60,000 nt of DNA from Hydractinia symbiolongicarpus (lineage: Eukaryota > Cnidaria > Hydrozoa > Anthoathecata > Hydractiniidae). Positions within the stretch are counted from its first letter, which is position 1. The number at the start of each line of letters is the position of its first letter. The stretch lies in NCBI RefSeq assembly GCF_029227915.1, contig NC_079882.1, positions 5,086,001 through 5,146,000 on the forward strand, read 5' to 3'. A program made the position numbers and the translations under genes. The notes below the pieces were generated by a model. That model worked only from the letters and a program-made list of their open reading frames with translations, was not told where the DNA came from and did no database searches. Of the stretch, positions 39,106 through 50,381 are shown one piece after another.

Positions 39106-42100
39106 CATAACATCATGGACCGTGTATCATGCACAATCCGCACAATTGAGTTGTCACAATCACAAAGTTTTTTAGCATCCTGAACAATGCGATCTGTCGC
39201 AACCTATTGTGAATGTTACATCACGATTTGAAACAAAAAAAACATAAGCAGCTAGGAAAATAGATCCAGAAACAAATATAATAATTATATAAAGTAGTTT
39301 TCAAAAGTTATTTCTGTTGATAAAGTGCTCAATACCAACAAAGATGAAGTAGAGCGGTGTTAAAATTCAATGCATTTGAAAAAAAGGCAAAAATACATAA
39401 CTGTCAGTTTCACGCTGAACGATTATGAAATGTACTGTGATAAACATTTATCACTGTACATTTCATAATCGTTCAGCATGAAACTGACAGTTATGTACCT
39501 TTAACTTATTTCCAAATACATTAATTTTTAATTATATAAAGTAAAAAGAATGTTTGTTAAACTTTAGACGTCTCCACTTTAAAAAAAAAAGAGTAAAGAA
39601 AAAAACTAAACAAATCAAACAACTTTTCAGCCCTTAAAAATAACATTGTAAAAATGTGGCGATGGCGCTCAACAATCACTTAAAAAAATTTAAAGATTTG
39701 TTTTATATTTTATTATTTTTACAACCCACAAATTAAAATTCACAAGTTGATTTCACAAGTTTAAAAACTACTTTCAAAAAACCCGAATGCTTTATTCTAT
39801 AATATTTTATTCGCACATGTTAATGTGACCACAAGGTGCAAATAATCACAAATAAAGTATTTGTCGATATTGTTTCAGAAAATTAAAAAAATAATTTATT
39901 CTGGTTTCATTATCTTGGCTAGCTAGTGGTCTTCTATTAACGTGATAGGAAAATATTCTTGTACAGTTAATTTAGGTATATTACACATAGCACAAAAACG
40001 GCTTGCTAGCAGCCCATAATTTTACGTAAAAACAAAAAGACATGACCTAATGCTCAAATACAAGGAGTCAGTAGACTAAAAATAAAAATTGCCACAGGCT
40101 TTCTGCCAGCTTTGGTCAAAACATCTGGTAAAAGGTTGTCATTTTGTATCAAGACTCCTTTTGGAAGAGTATCAACTTTGGTAATGAATCCACGCAGGTC
40201 TTTGTTTTTTACCTGATTAAAAAGCCGAAGAATGAATAATTATTAAAAGCATAGACATTTTATAGAAATAAAACTTAGTAGTAATAATTTACTTTTCTTC
40301 TTTTGCTTTGAGTCTTGATTAATTGGTTTGCAGCAACATGCACAAGGGGCATTTTTTGCAACTGGGGGGAAGTGGTGTCAAACTGGTTTTATCTGAAAAA
40401 AATATCACAAAATGGTGGCTTTGGAGAGGGAAGCATGTTGTAAACTTAAGAAAAAAATTGTTTTATATTTGCTTTAATATTTCGAATTTACTTAATGTAT
40501 ATATATTAAATTACCAATTTCCTCCCGGCTTTTTATATCCTTTCGTTTGCGGATTGTCCTTTGAGACCTAATTTTGATTGTCCTTTGAGACTGTTTTGGA
40601 TTGAAAACTACTTATTTTACTTTAGATACGTGTATATGTTTTCTTAGCTTAGAAATATTTTTTCACTTGATAATGCAATGTTACGAAAAGCTTTGTGCAT
40701 TTTTATATTTTTTAAATGAAGTGGTTTTTGAAAATACATATTAAATTACTAATTCTCAACATAACAGAATAAGATAAACTTTTTTCTCACTTTCTCACTT
40801 TTTTTTCTGTTTGTAACCTGACTAATTATTTCTAATTTTTGTTTTCTTGTAGTTAACCTTTTGATAATTATCAAAATAATTTGTAAGGTTTGTAAATTTA
40901 GCTTTTGTCCGTTGCCCTTGTACATATATACACTACAAGCCTTTGTAAAACATTTAGACTGAAGATGACTTAAGAATATATCAAAACATGTATCAATTAA
41001 AATAATGCATAGTTTTGATAAAATATGTGTGTATATTAACAGATCAAATACGTTACTGCAGCATTTGAGGTATATAAATTTTTTTTTTATAAATCGCATT
41101 TTAAAAGTTTAAAGACGAAAAGCGGCGATAGAAATGTTTTTAAGATCACATTTTAAAAGTTTATAAACGAAAAGCAGCATTTAATAGTTGTGAACAATGC
41201 TTCTTGTATGTTTCTTAAATTAAACATGCTGGAATCTTTTTAAGTTATTAAATCAACAATACATTTTTGCGCATTGTATTATAAAACTTCGCAAAAGATT
41301 TTTATTATTTAATTACTTCACGCTAATACTTAAGGGAATTGCTTATCAATACATTTACACAACGCATCTTGCTATTACAAGAAATATAATTGCTCTGATA
41401 TTTCTTCGCAAGCACATTGTTTTTTATCACACAAATATAAACTCGCAAAACCCTCAAGGGATTTAATTATAACAAAAGACAAACGACTGCCATCCTCCAC
41501 GCAAAGGTGTGATATTAGCGTGTGCGCGAGATAGATTACATTCAGACTGTACTGTATAAGTTCTATGTTAATCTAAATGAAAAAAATGTGTTATATAGGA
41601 AATACACACATAGAGTGCCAAGTTTGAAAATTAAAATTGCTCAGCTACTAGTCAAACTTTTTGTGAAACTGAGGGAGCAGGTAATAATGGCTCAGCTATA
41701 ATCCCATTTTTTAGAATTGTTCACCCCTTATTAATAGGCCTAATATTGCTTAACTAGCAATTAATTGATATCATCTCATTTTTCAGTATTGGGTACGTCT
41801 CTGCATACCAGAGAACAATCAATCAGCCCTTACTGATAGGCCTGCACAAAATGAATTCCACATTAAAACCTCTTAAAGAAAACAAAAGGTACAAAATATA
41901 AAGCAGGAGTTAGAATCAAATAAATTAGAGTCAAGTTGAAATAATAGTGTTAGTCAGAATAAAAATTTCCGAAATTATTGTGCCAAATTATCCAGCCATT
42001 ATTTGCATCATCAAACACCATCACCACTTATTGGAGCTTTTACACAGCTTTTTTAACTAGTTCTTGGGACCCTTGTCCTTGTCAAGGCCTGATTCTTAAA

Positions 42101-42919
42101 TCAAAGCACAATAATAATGGTTAGTAAAGGTAAACAAGCATATAATAGTTTTTTATTGTTCTTGTTTTTAAACTTTTGTCAAAAATTGCGATAAAAAATA
42201 AGGTTGTTTTGGTTGTTTTCACATATATATAATATAGCATATACCGACCAAATTACGTGAACATCTTAATTCCGCGATTTCACCTTTCTTAGTAACTTTC
42301 TGTTTTCACTGACAAAAATGAATTGCTATGACATGATACCCTGAGACTTATGTCTATGATGCATATACTATATTACCATTGCCACCAGCACTGAAACTTG
42401 TGCACTTTATGAAACAGACAGCGTAACCATCTCTTAGGTAGATCACAGATAAGAAAATATTTTTGCAATGGAGGTTGACATTTTAATCTATTGTTATCAG
42501 TGTTATCATTCATGAAATCCAAAATTAACCTATATTATTATGAAACTAGACAGGCTCGAGAATATTTTTAAGAAATAATTTTTATTACCACGTGTGCTCT
42601 TCTCTACAGATCTCCTTTGGTAATTCACTTCACCAAGTGAAAAAAAAATTCTTAGGTCCTGTTTTTTAACAACAGGAAAAGGTACATGGCAATGTTACAG
42701 ACAGCTACTAACTCCATCTGAGACAACTCGCCAAGTATTGCAATCATTTTAATCATAAAATAGACTTTAGATATAATTCCAGTGAATAACACATTAGAAA
42801 AACACGGAATCGCGGAATCAAGGCATAAATTACGAAAAATGACGTTTCAGTTGATTTCTTTTTCACTTGACCATATGCAAACACTCACCTTGTTCACCAG
42901 CATTTTTGCAAACTTGTTT
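39106..42919 (-). CDS. Exon-like segments of an unrecognised gene (partial, uncertain)
   Basis: Three segments look like exons. 42919-42889 (31 nt) has the acceptor ATCTTTAG, encodes NKFAKMLVNK and ends in the strong donor GTGAGTG. 40212 leftward has the acceptor TTTTTAATCAG and encodes VKNKDLRGFITKVDTLPKGV and on through LLPDVLTKAGRKPVA. It joins the first segment in phase, but its own 3' end is unclear. 39203-39106 has the acceptor CACAATAG, encodes VATDRIVQDAKKLCDCDNSI and so on, and is followed by GTACAG. Composition is protein-like, unlike the surrounding chance ORFs. I do not recognise the family, and the join between the second and third segments is unproven. No start exon was found. 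Same strand as the phosphatase but upstream of its ATG, so probably a different gene. Confidence 0.35.
39394..39497. repeat. Near-perfect hairpin, 50-nt arms, 4-nt loop
   Basis: Arm 39394-39443 and arm 39448-39497 pair at 48 of 50 positions, with loop ACAT. The arm starts TACATAACTGTCAGTTTCA. The mismatches are one C/A and one T/T. It could be a very short MITE or foldback, or a hairpin RNA precursor on either strand. It lies about 190 bases from an exon-like segment. No flanking duplication was identified. Confidence 0.9.
41105..41575. repeat. Dispersed repeat, copy 1 (about 450 bp)
   Basis: From two minisatellite units (AAAGCGGCGATAGAAATG type) through CATTTAATAGTTGTGAACAA to TTACATTCAGACTGTACTGT, this stretch is matched by 43750-44155 with about 90 percent identity by eye. 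A reverse-oriented piece of its right end (TACAGTACAGTCTGAATGTA) lies at about 43202-43225. Confidence 0.85.
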
Positions 42920-43399
42920 CTAAAGATGGCTTATAGTCAAAATAATAAAGTTATATGATGAGAGGAGCTGCTAGATCTGTTCTGCCCGGATTATGAACGC
43001 CGTCTGGATGATATACGGCAGCTTGCCCCGTTTATAAACATGGTAGAAAATACATCATCGAGGCAGCATAATCAGGACAAGCCAGCTTATGTATGACAGT
43101 TAAAAAATATTATTTGTTACTTATAAAACGAACATAATGAGGGCAGGTCGGCTTGTACATGTACAACAGTCTAGTATCATTTGGTACTTAAAAATGAACA
43201 TACAGTACAGTCTGAATGTAATCTACCGCGGACGCGAAACTCGCATGAATAGTTACACAGAACAATAGCTTTTGTTTTTTTTAAGAAAATAATTGGCTCG
43301 CTGATAAACAATGACCCCACGCGATCAATTGTTTAATCACAATAGGTTGCAAGATCAATTTTAGCAATCTATTTTGCGAGAACTCTTTTGAAAATTTTA

Positions 43400-43770
43400 A
43401 TTGCAGTAATTAAGCGATCTAGATTTAGATCGCTTTTTAAAAGTTTATAAACGAAAAGCGGCGATAGAAATCCTTTTTTAGATCGCATTTTTAAAGTTTA
43501 AAAACAAATAGCGGCGATAGAAATGTTTTTAGATTGCATTATAAAAGTTTATAAACGAAATGCGGCGATAGAAATGTTTTTAGATAGCATTTTAAAAGTT
43601 TATAAACAAAAAGCGGCGATAGAAATGCTTTTTTAAATCGAAGTTAAAAAGTTTATAAACGAAATGCGATAGAAATGCTTTTTTAAATCAAAGTTAAAAA
43701 GTTTATAAACGAAATGCGGTGATAGAAATGCTTTTTTAGATCGCATTTTAAAAGTTTAAAAATGAAAAAG
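43400..43770. repeat. Minisatellite, about 45-57 bp units, roughly seven copies
   Basis: Units of the form TTTAAAAGTTTATAAACGAA, AAGCGGCGATAGAAATG, then TTTTTAGATCGCAT repeat with small length changes. Two more units lie at 41105-41180, in front of the other copy of the dispersed repeat. Confidence 0.85.
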
Positions 43771-44155
43771 CGGCATTTAATAGTTGTGAACAATGCTTCT
43801 CGTATGTTTCTTAGATTGAATGCGCTGGGATTTTTTTAAGTAATTAAATCAACAATACATTCTTGCGCAATGTATTATAAAACTTCGTGAAAGATTTTTA
43901 TTATTTAATTACTTAACGTTAATACTTAAGGGAATAGCTTATCAATACATTTACACAATGCATCTAACTATTGGAAAAATATAATTGCTCCGATATTTCT
44001 TCGCGAGCGCATTGTTTTTTAACACGCAAATATAAACTCGCAAAACGCTCAAGGGATTTAATTATAACAAAAGACAAACAACTGCCGTCCTCCACGCAAA
44101 GGTGTGATATTAGCGTGTACGCGGTATATAGATTACATTTAGACTGTACTGTAAT
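43750..44155. repeat. Dispersed repeat, copy 2
   Basis: Partner of 41105-41575. It shares AATAGTTGTGAACAATGCTT, TCAAGGGATTTAATTATAAC, CCACGCAAAGGTGTGATATT and the terminal TTAGACTGTACTGTA. A plus-strand ORF inside (43971-44267) is a by-product of this repeat. Confidence 0.85.
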
Positions 44156-44271
44156 TGGGGCAGGCTTGCTTATGTACAAAATTTTTATATTATTTCAACA
44201 CTTTTACGTTATTCCTCACTTATGGACAAACATAATCGTGGCCAACCAGCTTTTATATCAATTGTGACAAG

Positions 44272-45838
44272 CAAATAGCCTTAGGTGGCAAAGTTGTTGT
44301 TGTTCTCAAATAAAACGAAATTTTGTGGAAACTAAATTTTAGGATTTGCAATTTACATAGAGACTTTTATTCTGCTATCCCTAGTTTTGAATGGTGTTTT
44401 ATCTTGCAAAGAAAAGACTTTTTTCTCTTGCCATGCCCAGTTTTTAATGTTGTTCTATCTTGCAGAGAAATCCATCATTTTGTGAAAATAATTTGTCAAT
44501 GTTTCATTCGTAAACGATCGAAGAAAATGCCAATCAAAACCTGCCTCAGGCAGCCATTATATCAGCGTTCATAATTCGGTCACCACAACATAACGGGGCA
44601 GAAAGTACATAATCAGAGCAACAGAATCAGGACAGGCCGGCTCATTATGTACGACATAACAACATAATGGGGCAAAAAAACATAATAGGGTCATAGGTAC
44701 ATAATCCGAATGTCCTGTTTATAAACAGGCTGTTTTCGCAATCTGGGCAGAACAGATTGTCACTAGAGCTGTTTGTTTAGATAATTGGGTAATTAGGCTG
44801 GTATATGCTATATTTATAGATATATATTACTTAGGCTCAACCTACAAACCAGGAATCCTGTGTTTCAGAGATTTTTGTTCTGTCATGTTTTTTGACTGTC
44901 ATTAAGTGATATTTGTGCTACAATATACCAGTTTAAACCAGGCTCAGTTGTCATTAATGTGTTCTAGTTTTTGTATTCGGAATGCACGGTCAGCATTGGT
45001 TACAATGATTATTATAACTCACAAAAATTCTGTTTGTCATAATGTTTTGATTGATTATTTTAACTGTATGCTAAACACAGTAGATGCTGTTCTGCCCGGA
45101 TAATAAAAGCTGCCCCGATTATGTACAGCTGCTTGCCCAGGTTAAGAATGGGGCAGAAAGTACATAATCAGGGCAACAGAATCAGGACAGGCCGGCTCAT
45201 TATGTACGACAGTTCAACCCAATTTTTTACTTAAAAACGCACATAATCGGGGCAGGCTAACTTATGTAAAACAGTCTAATATTATTTAAGACTTATAGAA
45301 TGAAATTGGGGCAGGCCGGCTTTTATATCATTCATCATCACTTCTGACAAGCAAGTAGCCGTGGTGGCAAAGTTGTTGTTGTTCTTAAATGAAATGAAAT
45401 TTAGTGGAATCCGCAACCCATCCGCAAAATCTAGTTACTTTAAAGCATATTATGTTGAAATGTACTCACAAGAGGAAATGTACTCACTAAGAATTACATC
45501 AATACTTTCTTTCTTTCACTATGCCTAGTTTTCAATAGTGTTTTATCCTGCAGAGAAATATAATTTTGAGGCTTTTTTTTTTTTTCGCCATGCCTAATTT
45601 ACAATAGTGTTCTATTTTGGAGAGAAAAATGACATGTGACAATAATTTGTCAATGGTTCATTCACAAAAGTTCAAAGAAAATGCCAATCACAGCCTGCCT
45701 AAGTCAGCCATTATATCCAGGGTTCATAATCCGGTCAGACGACATAATCAGGCAAAAAAAAAACATAATCAAGCCATGCGTACATAATCCGGTCGTCCTG
45801 TTTATAAACAGGCTGTTTTCGCAATATGGGTAGAACAA
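44272..45838. repeat. Tandem segmental duplication, about 500-bp core, two copies about 1.08 kb apart
   Basis: Copy A (44272-44756) and copy B (45352-45838) both run from TGGCAAAGTTGTTGTTGTTC through AAAATGCCAATCA and CAGCCATTATATC to AAACAGGCTGTTTTCGCAAT. Between and around them are units containing CATAATCGGGGCAGGCCGGCTT.ATGTAC.ACAG at about 43072, 43140, 44155, 44625, 45180, 45240 and 45305. These look like subterminal repeats of one mobile-element family. No coding capacity was recognised. Confidence 0.8.
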
Positions 45839-46499
45839 TGCCTGTTTTGGCCAATCTGACGGTAAAATATCTGATTTGGTACAGTTGAATCTACGAATAT
45901 ACTTTAGCTGATCTGAACTACACAACAAACTACCTTTGATTAAGAAATGCGCTGGCAAAAGTGAAAACTGCAAAATTCCTGGTTCAGCATCTTATGACTG
46001 AATAATCAAAGGATCCCTGGTTTGGTTTTGAGCCTATAATATAACCATATGTAGCTATACACAATATGCTACAATAATAATAGATTGACAGAATAGCTTG
46101 TAACATGGTTTATGTACTGGTGTCGTTTATAAACTATGCAAAAAGCTAAAATATACGACTTTAGATGCAACACTGCAGACCAGTTGTGAAAAGTCTAGCT
46201 AGCTTAGTTAGCTAGTAAAAGCACAGGGGAAAATTGTGAAAATACAGAAGCAAAGTATTAAAATGCGGAAGAGAATTGTTTGAATCGCAGCAGATAAGTG
46301 TTTTTAAATTAGAAGAGAAGACAGCCATAGGGGCATCGTATTTCTAGAATATCCTAGCAGGGGAAAGTAGGGGGCAGCAGAATATTTGTTTTCCTTACCA
46401 TTAAACGCTTACGTCAGCGTTCTGTCAGCAATAATTTAATGTTTTTCCTTGGGTATTCATGCTATAGTAACATGTTTGAAAAGGTTTATAATAAAAGCC

Positions 46500-46660
46500 G
46501 GGCTAGTGAGGCCAGGACTGTCCTGACGCCAAAGGCAATAAGTCAAAGTAACCCACTGACCACGCCCAACAAAGCAGCTACGCTTTTTTTGTCTGGGCCT
46601 GATAACGTAATTCTTGGTACCCAGGGCGCGAGTCGAACAAAATTGTAAACAAATACAAAG
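46500..46660. promoter_or_regulatory. GC-richer, CpG-bearing patch before a possible first exon
   Basis: This stretch stands out from the AT-rich background, contains GACCACGCCCAAC (a CACC/GC-box-type word of the kind KLF/Sp factors bind) and lies just upstream of the candidate first exon at 46702. I infer a promoter. There is no TATA box at a clear position. Confidence 0.3.
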
Positions 46661-46701
46661 AACACCGGCTGATGGTGTACGAAAGGTCAGTATTTGGTTC
46701 T

Positions 46702-46978
46702 ATGGACATCAAGAAAATGACTGAGGGAACGGAGATTATTGAATCAGATTCCACAGCTGAAAAGACATCCAGCAGAGTGGATCAAGCCTGTCAATTTAAT
46801 GGTTTTATTGGTATGTTTTATCAAATTCTTAAAAGTTTTAAACTTTGCCATATGTTTGTTTCCTCTGGCCATGGCGTAGCTTATAAGATAGCTATTTAGC
46901 CAGCTAGCTACATATGAAATTAACTCTTCACTTTTTAGAATCACATCAATCACATGATGCATACACTTCAACTTCAAG
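46702..46978 (+). CDS. Possible first two coding exons of a plus-strand gene
   Basis: Exon A is 46702-46810: MDIKKMTEGTEIIESDSTAE and on to NGFI, then donor GTATGT, phase 1. An in-frame ATG at 46672 is an alternative start. Exon B is 46939-46978, with acceptor CTTCACTTTTTAG, encoding ESHQSHDAYTSTS, donor GTATCA, phase 2. The joined frame stays open. An 11-base candidate microexon at 48253-48263 (acceptor TTTGTTTTGCAG) would carry phase 2 to phase 1. That matches an acceptor (TTTAGTTTGTAG) two bases before the ATG of the KLF gene at 55878. So this may be the 5' end of that KLF. It may equally be a separate gene. No domain recognised; the segment is Ser/Thr/Glu-rich. Confidence 0.35.
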
Positions 46979-47639
46979 GTATCACAACTTTCCGTGTTAT
47001 ATTTTTATTGATTTATTTCCTTAAAAAATTCATTGGGTGTGGTTTTTTAAGGCGTAGCTTGGTCAATTTTTTTAATCCATAAGTTTGACTAAGCTACTGT
47101 AAGATGCTGCCCCACACATAGCTGCCCTAATACAAAATTGAGAGAGGTAACATATAAAAAATCACTGTATCTTGTATTGAATAAGTAGGGCATTTCTTGG
47201 TCAAAATTTGTTGGGATCAAATTTGCCTGCTCTGTCAGTTAACCAGGAGGCCCAGCATAATTTTTCTTACCACCAGCAAATCAGAATACCAAAGGTTGGA
47301 AAAATTATGGTAGGTCTCAAACGATTTCCTACGGTCAGAATACTGCTGCGCTTTTTGATTGGTTAATTCTGTTGTTCTTAGCTCATGTGGTCAATATCGT
47401 GAATCTTTTGTTTTAACAAGTAGGTAAATATCGTCAATAATTAAAGGACAAAAATTAAAAAAATATATTTTTTGATATGCTGTTATTACAACCATAAGTA
47501 ATCAAATTTATGAAGTGTTTTGAATATTTCTATTTAATGATGGGTTACCCCTGTGGGTTGAGGGGTCGCATCTGTGGAAACCAGATGAAATGTTTACGTT
47601 TTGAAAAAAAAAATTGAGTTAAAAGGTAGGTTGTATGAG

Positions 47640-47965
47640 GCCTGTAAAGAAGTGTTATGTTGTACGGTAGTGAGACATGGGCAGTGAAGCAGACCGTTTA
47701 GAAAGGAATAATATGAGAATGGTTTGAAAGAAATGGTTGGTTAAAGTTAAAAAGAGTTCAGATGAGCTAAGAAGCAGGCTAAGTATCCATAGAATTAAAG
47801 ATGTTATCGAATTGGCTGGGTCACTTGAAAAGAATGGAGGAGGATAATTGTGTAAGAAAGTGTAGAGACTTTATAGTTTCTGGGGCAAAGCCCAGAGGCA
47901 ACCGAGAAAGACTTGGCAGGAGGTTATAAGGACAGACTTAATACAGAGGGGTTCCTAAAAAAATG
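47640..47965 (+). mobile_element. Remnant of a non-LTR retrotransposon (3' end of RT ORF)
   Basis: Broken frames read LYGSETWAVKQ, then EWFERN, NWLGHLKRMEEDNCVRKCRD, GAKPRGNRERLGR. This is the familiar end of endonuclease/RT-type LINE polyproteins (YGSETW, then GHxxRM, then GRPKKRW). It has several stops and frameshifts and is not functional. Confidence 0.65.
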
Positions 47966-48644
47966 AGCATTAATACAAATCATGTTAATTAAAAAGTGAA
48001 AAAAAACTTAGGAAATTAATTAAGAATTTTAATTGAATGTTGAGCAGCCACCCTGAATTTGGTCATCTTAGGCAAACGGTTACCTTATAAAACCCCTTTG
48101 TAAAATGAGCAGCCTGTGATATGGTCAGCTCAGACAAGCTTTTTTTCCTTTATGCTTTACCACAACTTGTGGATTGCAAGAAATGATTTGAATTATGCAA
48201 CAGCTGTCAACTTAAAGTTATGCGAACTGTAAATGTAACATTTGTTTTGCAGTAGAAAAGCAGGTACTAAGTACCAAGTTAATTTCTATTAAAATCTTTT
48301 CTTTCACCGATTTTTGGTCTATAAACAATGTTTAGTGACAAAAAACAATATTTTTGTTCCTACTGTCTTGTTCAGAATGCTTTTCAGTATGCTAAGTTGA
48401 TGCTAAAGAAAATAAAGAATTTTTAATTTTTGATCCAATGATGTCACCATCATGTTTGGCATGCTTTTTAATTCTGTGTGCCAAATTTTGTAGAAAACAA
48501 AACATTTTCAATTTTGTATTAAAAATGGCCAACACAGGGTAAAATTGCATAGCAACCATGATCATTTCCTTGGGAACCAAGAAGATAAATAGGTGTGCAT
48601 ATTTTACATGGCTATCCAAGCAAATATTGATGGTTATACCCTGT

Positions 48645-48890
48645 CTAAGGGGCCATGGCTTAGATATGAAGTCCCAGAGTATTTAATGCTCATTTTTAGC
48701 TATGGGTACCCAATTGGGATCTGCGCTCTATTAGACAACTCCCTGCAACATCTAATGGCCCACCCATTGTGCCATTTCTTAAATTTTTATCACATGTCTT
48801 GAGTTAACCCAGGGTTATGGTAACATTTACCTGTCTATATTAAATTGCCGCCAATTGAAATCAAACACCAGTGTCCCACACAAGTACGAG
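48645..48890 (-). mobile_element. Old SINE copy, tRNA head lost or unrecognisable
   Basis: Matches the body of the SINE at 50681-50975: GAGTATTTAATGCTCATTTT, CCCAATTGGG..CGCTCTA(T)TAGACAACTCC, GTTAACCCAGGG. It is more diverged and lacks a clear B box. A plus-strand ORF here is not a gene. Confidence 0.7.
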
Positions 48891-48899
48891 AGTTGTAAA

Positions 48900-49637
48900 C
48901 ATTAAGTTATGGCACCATTGAACTTGGAAATCAACGGAAAGCTAATTAACGCAACCACAGGATATCGATATCTTGGGACTGTTCTCGACCAGACTTTGTC
49001 AATGAGCCATCACTTTATAAGTCTTTACAAGAAAATGTCTGCCAAGCTTCGTTTACTACTCTCATTGAAATCCAACTTAACGAACAATGCCATCACTAAA
49101 ATCTATGTGGAAATGCTGCTGTCAACGCTTCTTTACTGCTACAAACCTGAATCTTACCAACAGCCAGCAAAATAAGCTTGATAAGGTGACAGAAGAAACG
49201 TCAAGTACCGATTATGAATGAAATAAAGAAACATGCTGTCATGCTTGTCAAAAAATACTTGAAAAAAGCAGTGTGTAGCAATTTTGAAGATTTCTTCGAG
49301 ATAAGATTGCACAGTAGAAACACCCTAAACAACAATTACTTACTGACAATACCTAGAGTGAGACTTGAAGTAAATAGATCTGGTTTTAAATTTATAGGAT
49401 CAAAGATTTATAATGACAAAATTCAAAAATCGGATACTTTACCAAGTTTCGTAAGAAACACTAAAAGCTATTTTAACCTGTAATAAATTATTTTATGCCT
49501 TATTGTAAAGCTAGTATTTTTAACTTATGTTTTTAACTGTTATATAATAATAATATTTTATAATTTTATTTTTCACAGGACATATATTAAGAGCAGTTTT
49601 TTAAAAACTGAATTATATCCATCCTGTATAAATATTC

Positions 49638-49690
<53 letters not shown>

Positions 49691-49700
49691 TATAATAAGT
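48900..49700 (+). mobile_element. Non-LTR retrotransposon 3' fragment with a TAA-repeat tail
   Basis: 48909-49175 encodes TTGYRYLGTVLDQTLSM, then YKKMSAKLRLLLSLKSNL and LLSTLLYC, the C-terminal part of a LINE RT. After a frameshift (the LTNSQQNKLDKVTEE piece), 49214-49483 continues with the end of ORF2: FEIRLHSRNTLNNNYL, then LEVNRSGFKFIGSKIYN. The ORF ends at 49483. After an AT-rich 3' region comes a (TAA)n array at 49639-49691, the kind of simple-repeat tail typical of several LINE clades. It is a 5'-truncated, mutated copy. Confidence 0.75.
49639..49691. repeat. (TAA)n microsatellite, probable LINE tail
   Basis: About 17 uninterrupted ATA/TAA units directly after the LINE fragment's 3' region. 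Confidence 0.9.
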
Positions 49701-50381
49701 ACGGTGCCAGATTTTTGTTTGCATCATCAGAACATTTGTTAAAAGTGAAACAACAATTATTTAGTTCTAAAATTATGTGGAAGATCACACTTGCCAGGCA
49801 CAATTTAATCAGTTTTACCCACATATTTGTTTCATACATATACTGACTGTGCTGCGTATATTTATAACAACCTGAAAATTGTGGAAGAGATTTTTTTTCT
49901 ACATTTTAGTAGATTTTTTTCATTTAGTAGGATTAGTAAACCATATTTCTTTTCAAAATAAGATAAAAATACTCTTATTTTGAAAACTTGGTCTTACTTA
50001 AGTTATTATAAATATTAGTTTCCGTTGGTTGTCTCTTTTACAGCAAAAATAATCTTTTTATTTGGGTTTAAATAAAAATACATGTTGCAAATAGTTAAAT
50101 AATTAACGATTAACTTTAAAATTGTTTAGGAAATAAATATACTAAAAAGTCCAAAAAAATAATCTGCAAAACAATTTGCTGTTTGGGGTCAAATAAAATC
50201 ATACAAATAAAATATTCTATTTATTATTTTAATATTTTATCAATTTCACCAGTGAGGGTTCTGCAAAGGGGGTCCCAGTCTATTTAAAAGACATCAAATG
50301 ACATCAACCTAAAATATCAATCCAGCTGAACGTAAGTGGAAAGGTTTAACAGATGTTACACTTTGTGTTGATTGCTAACTC

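Noticed and set aside
43971-44267. 98-aa plus-strand ORF
   Set aside because: It lies in a dispersed repeat whose other copy (41.5 kb) does not keep the frame.
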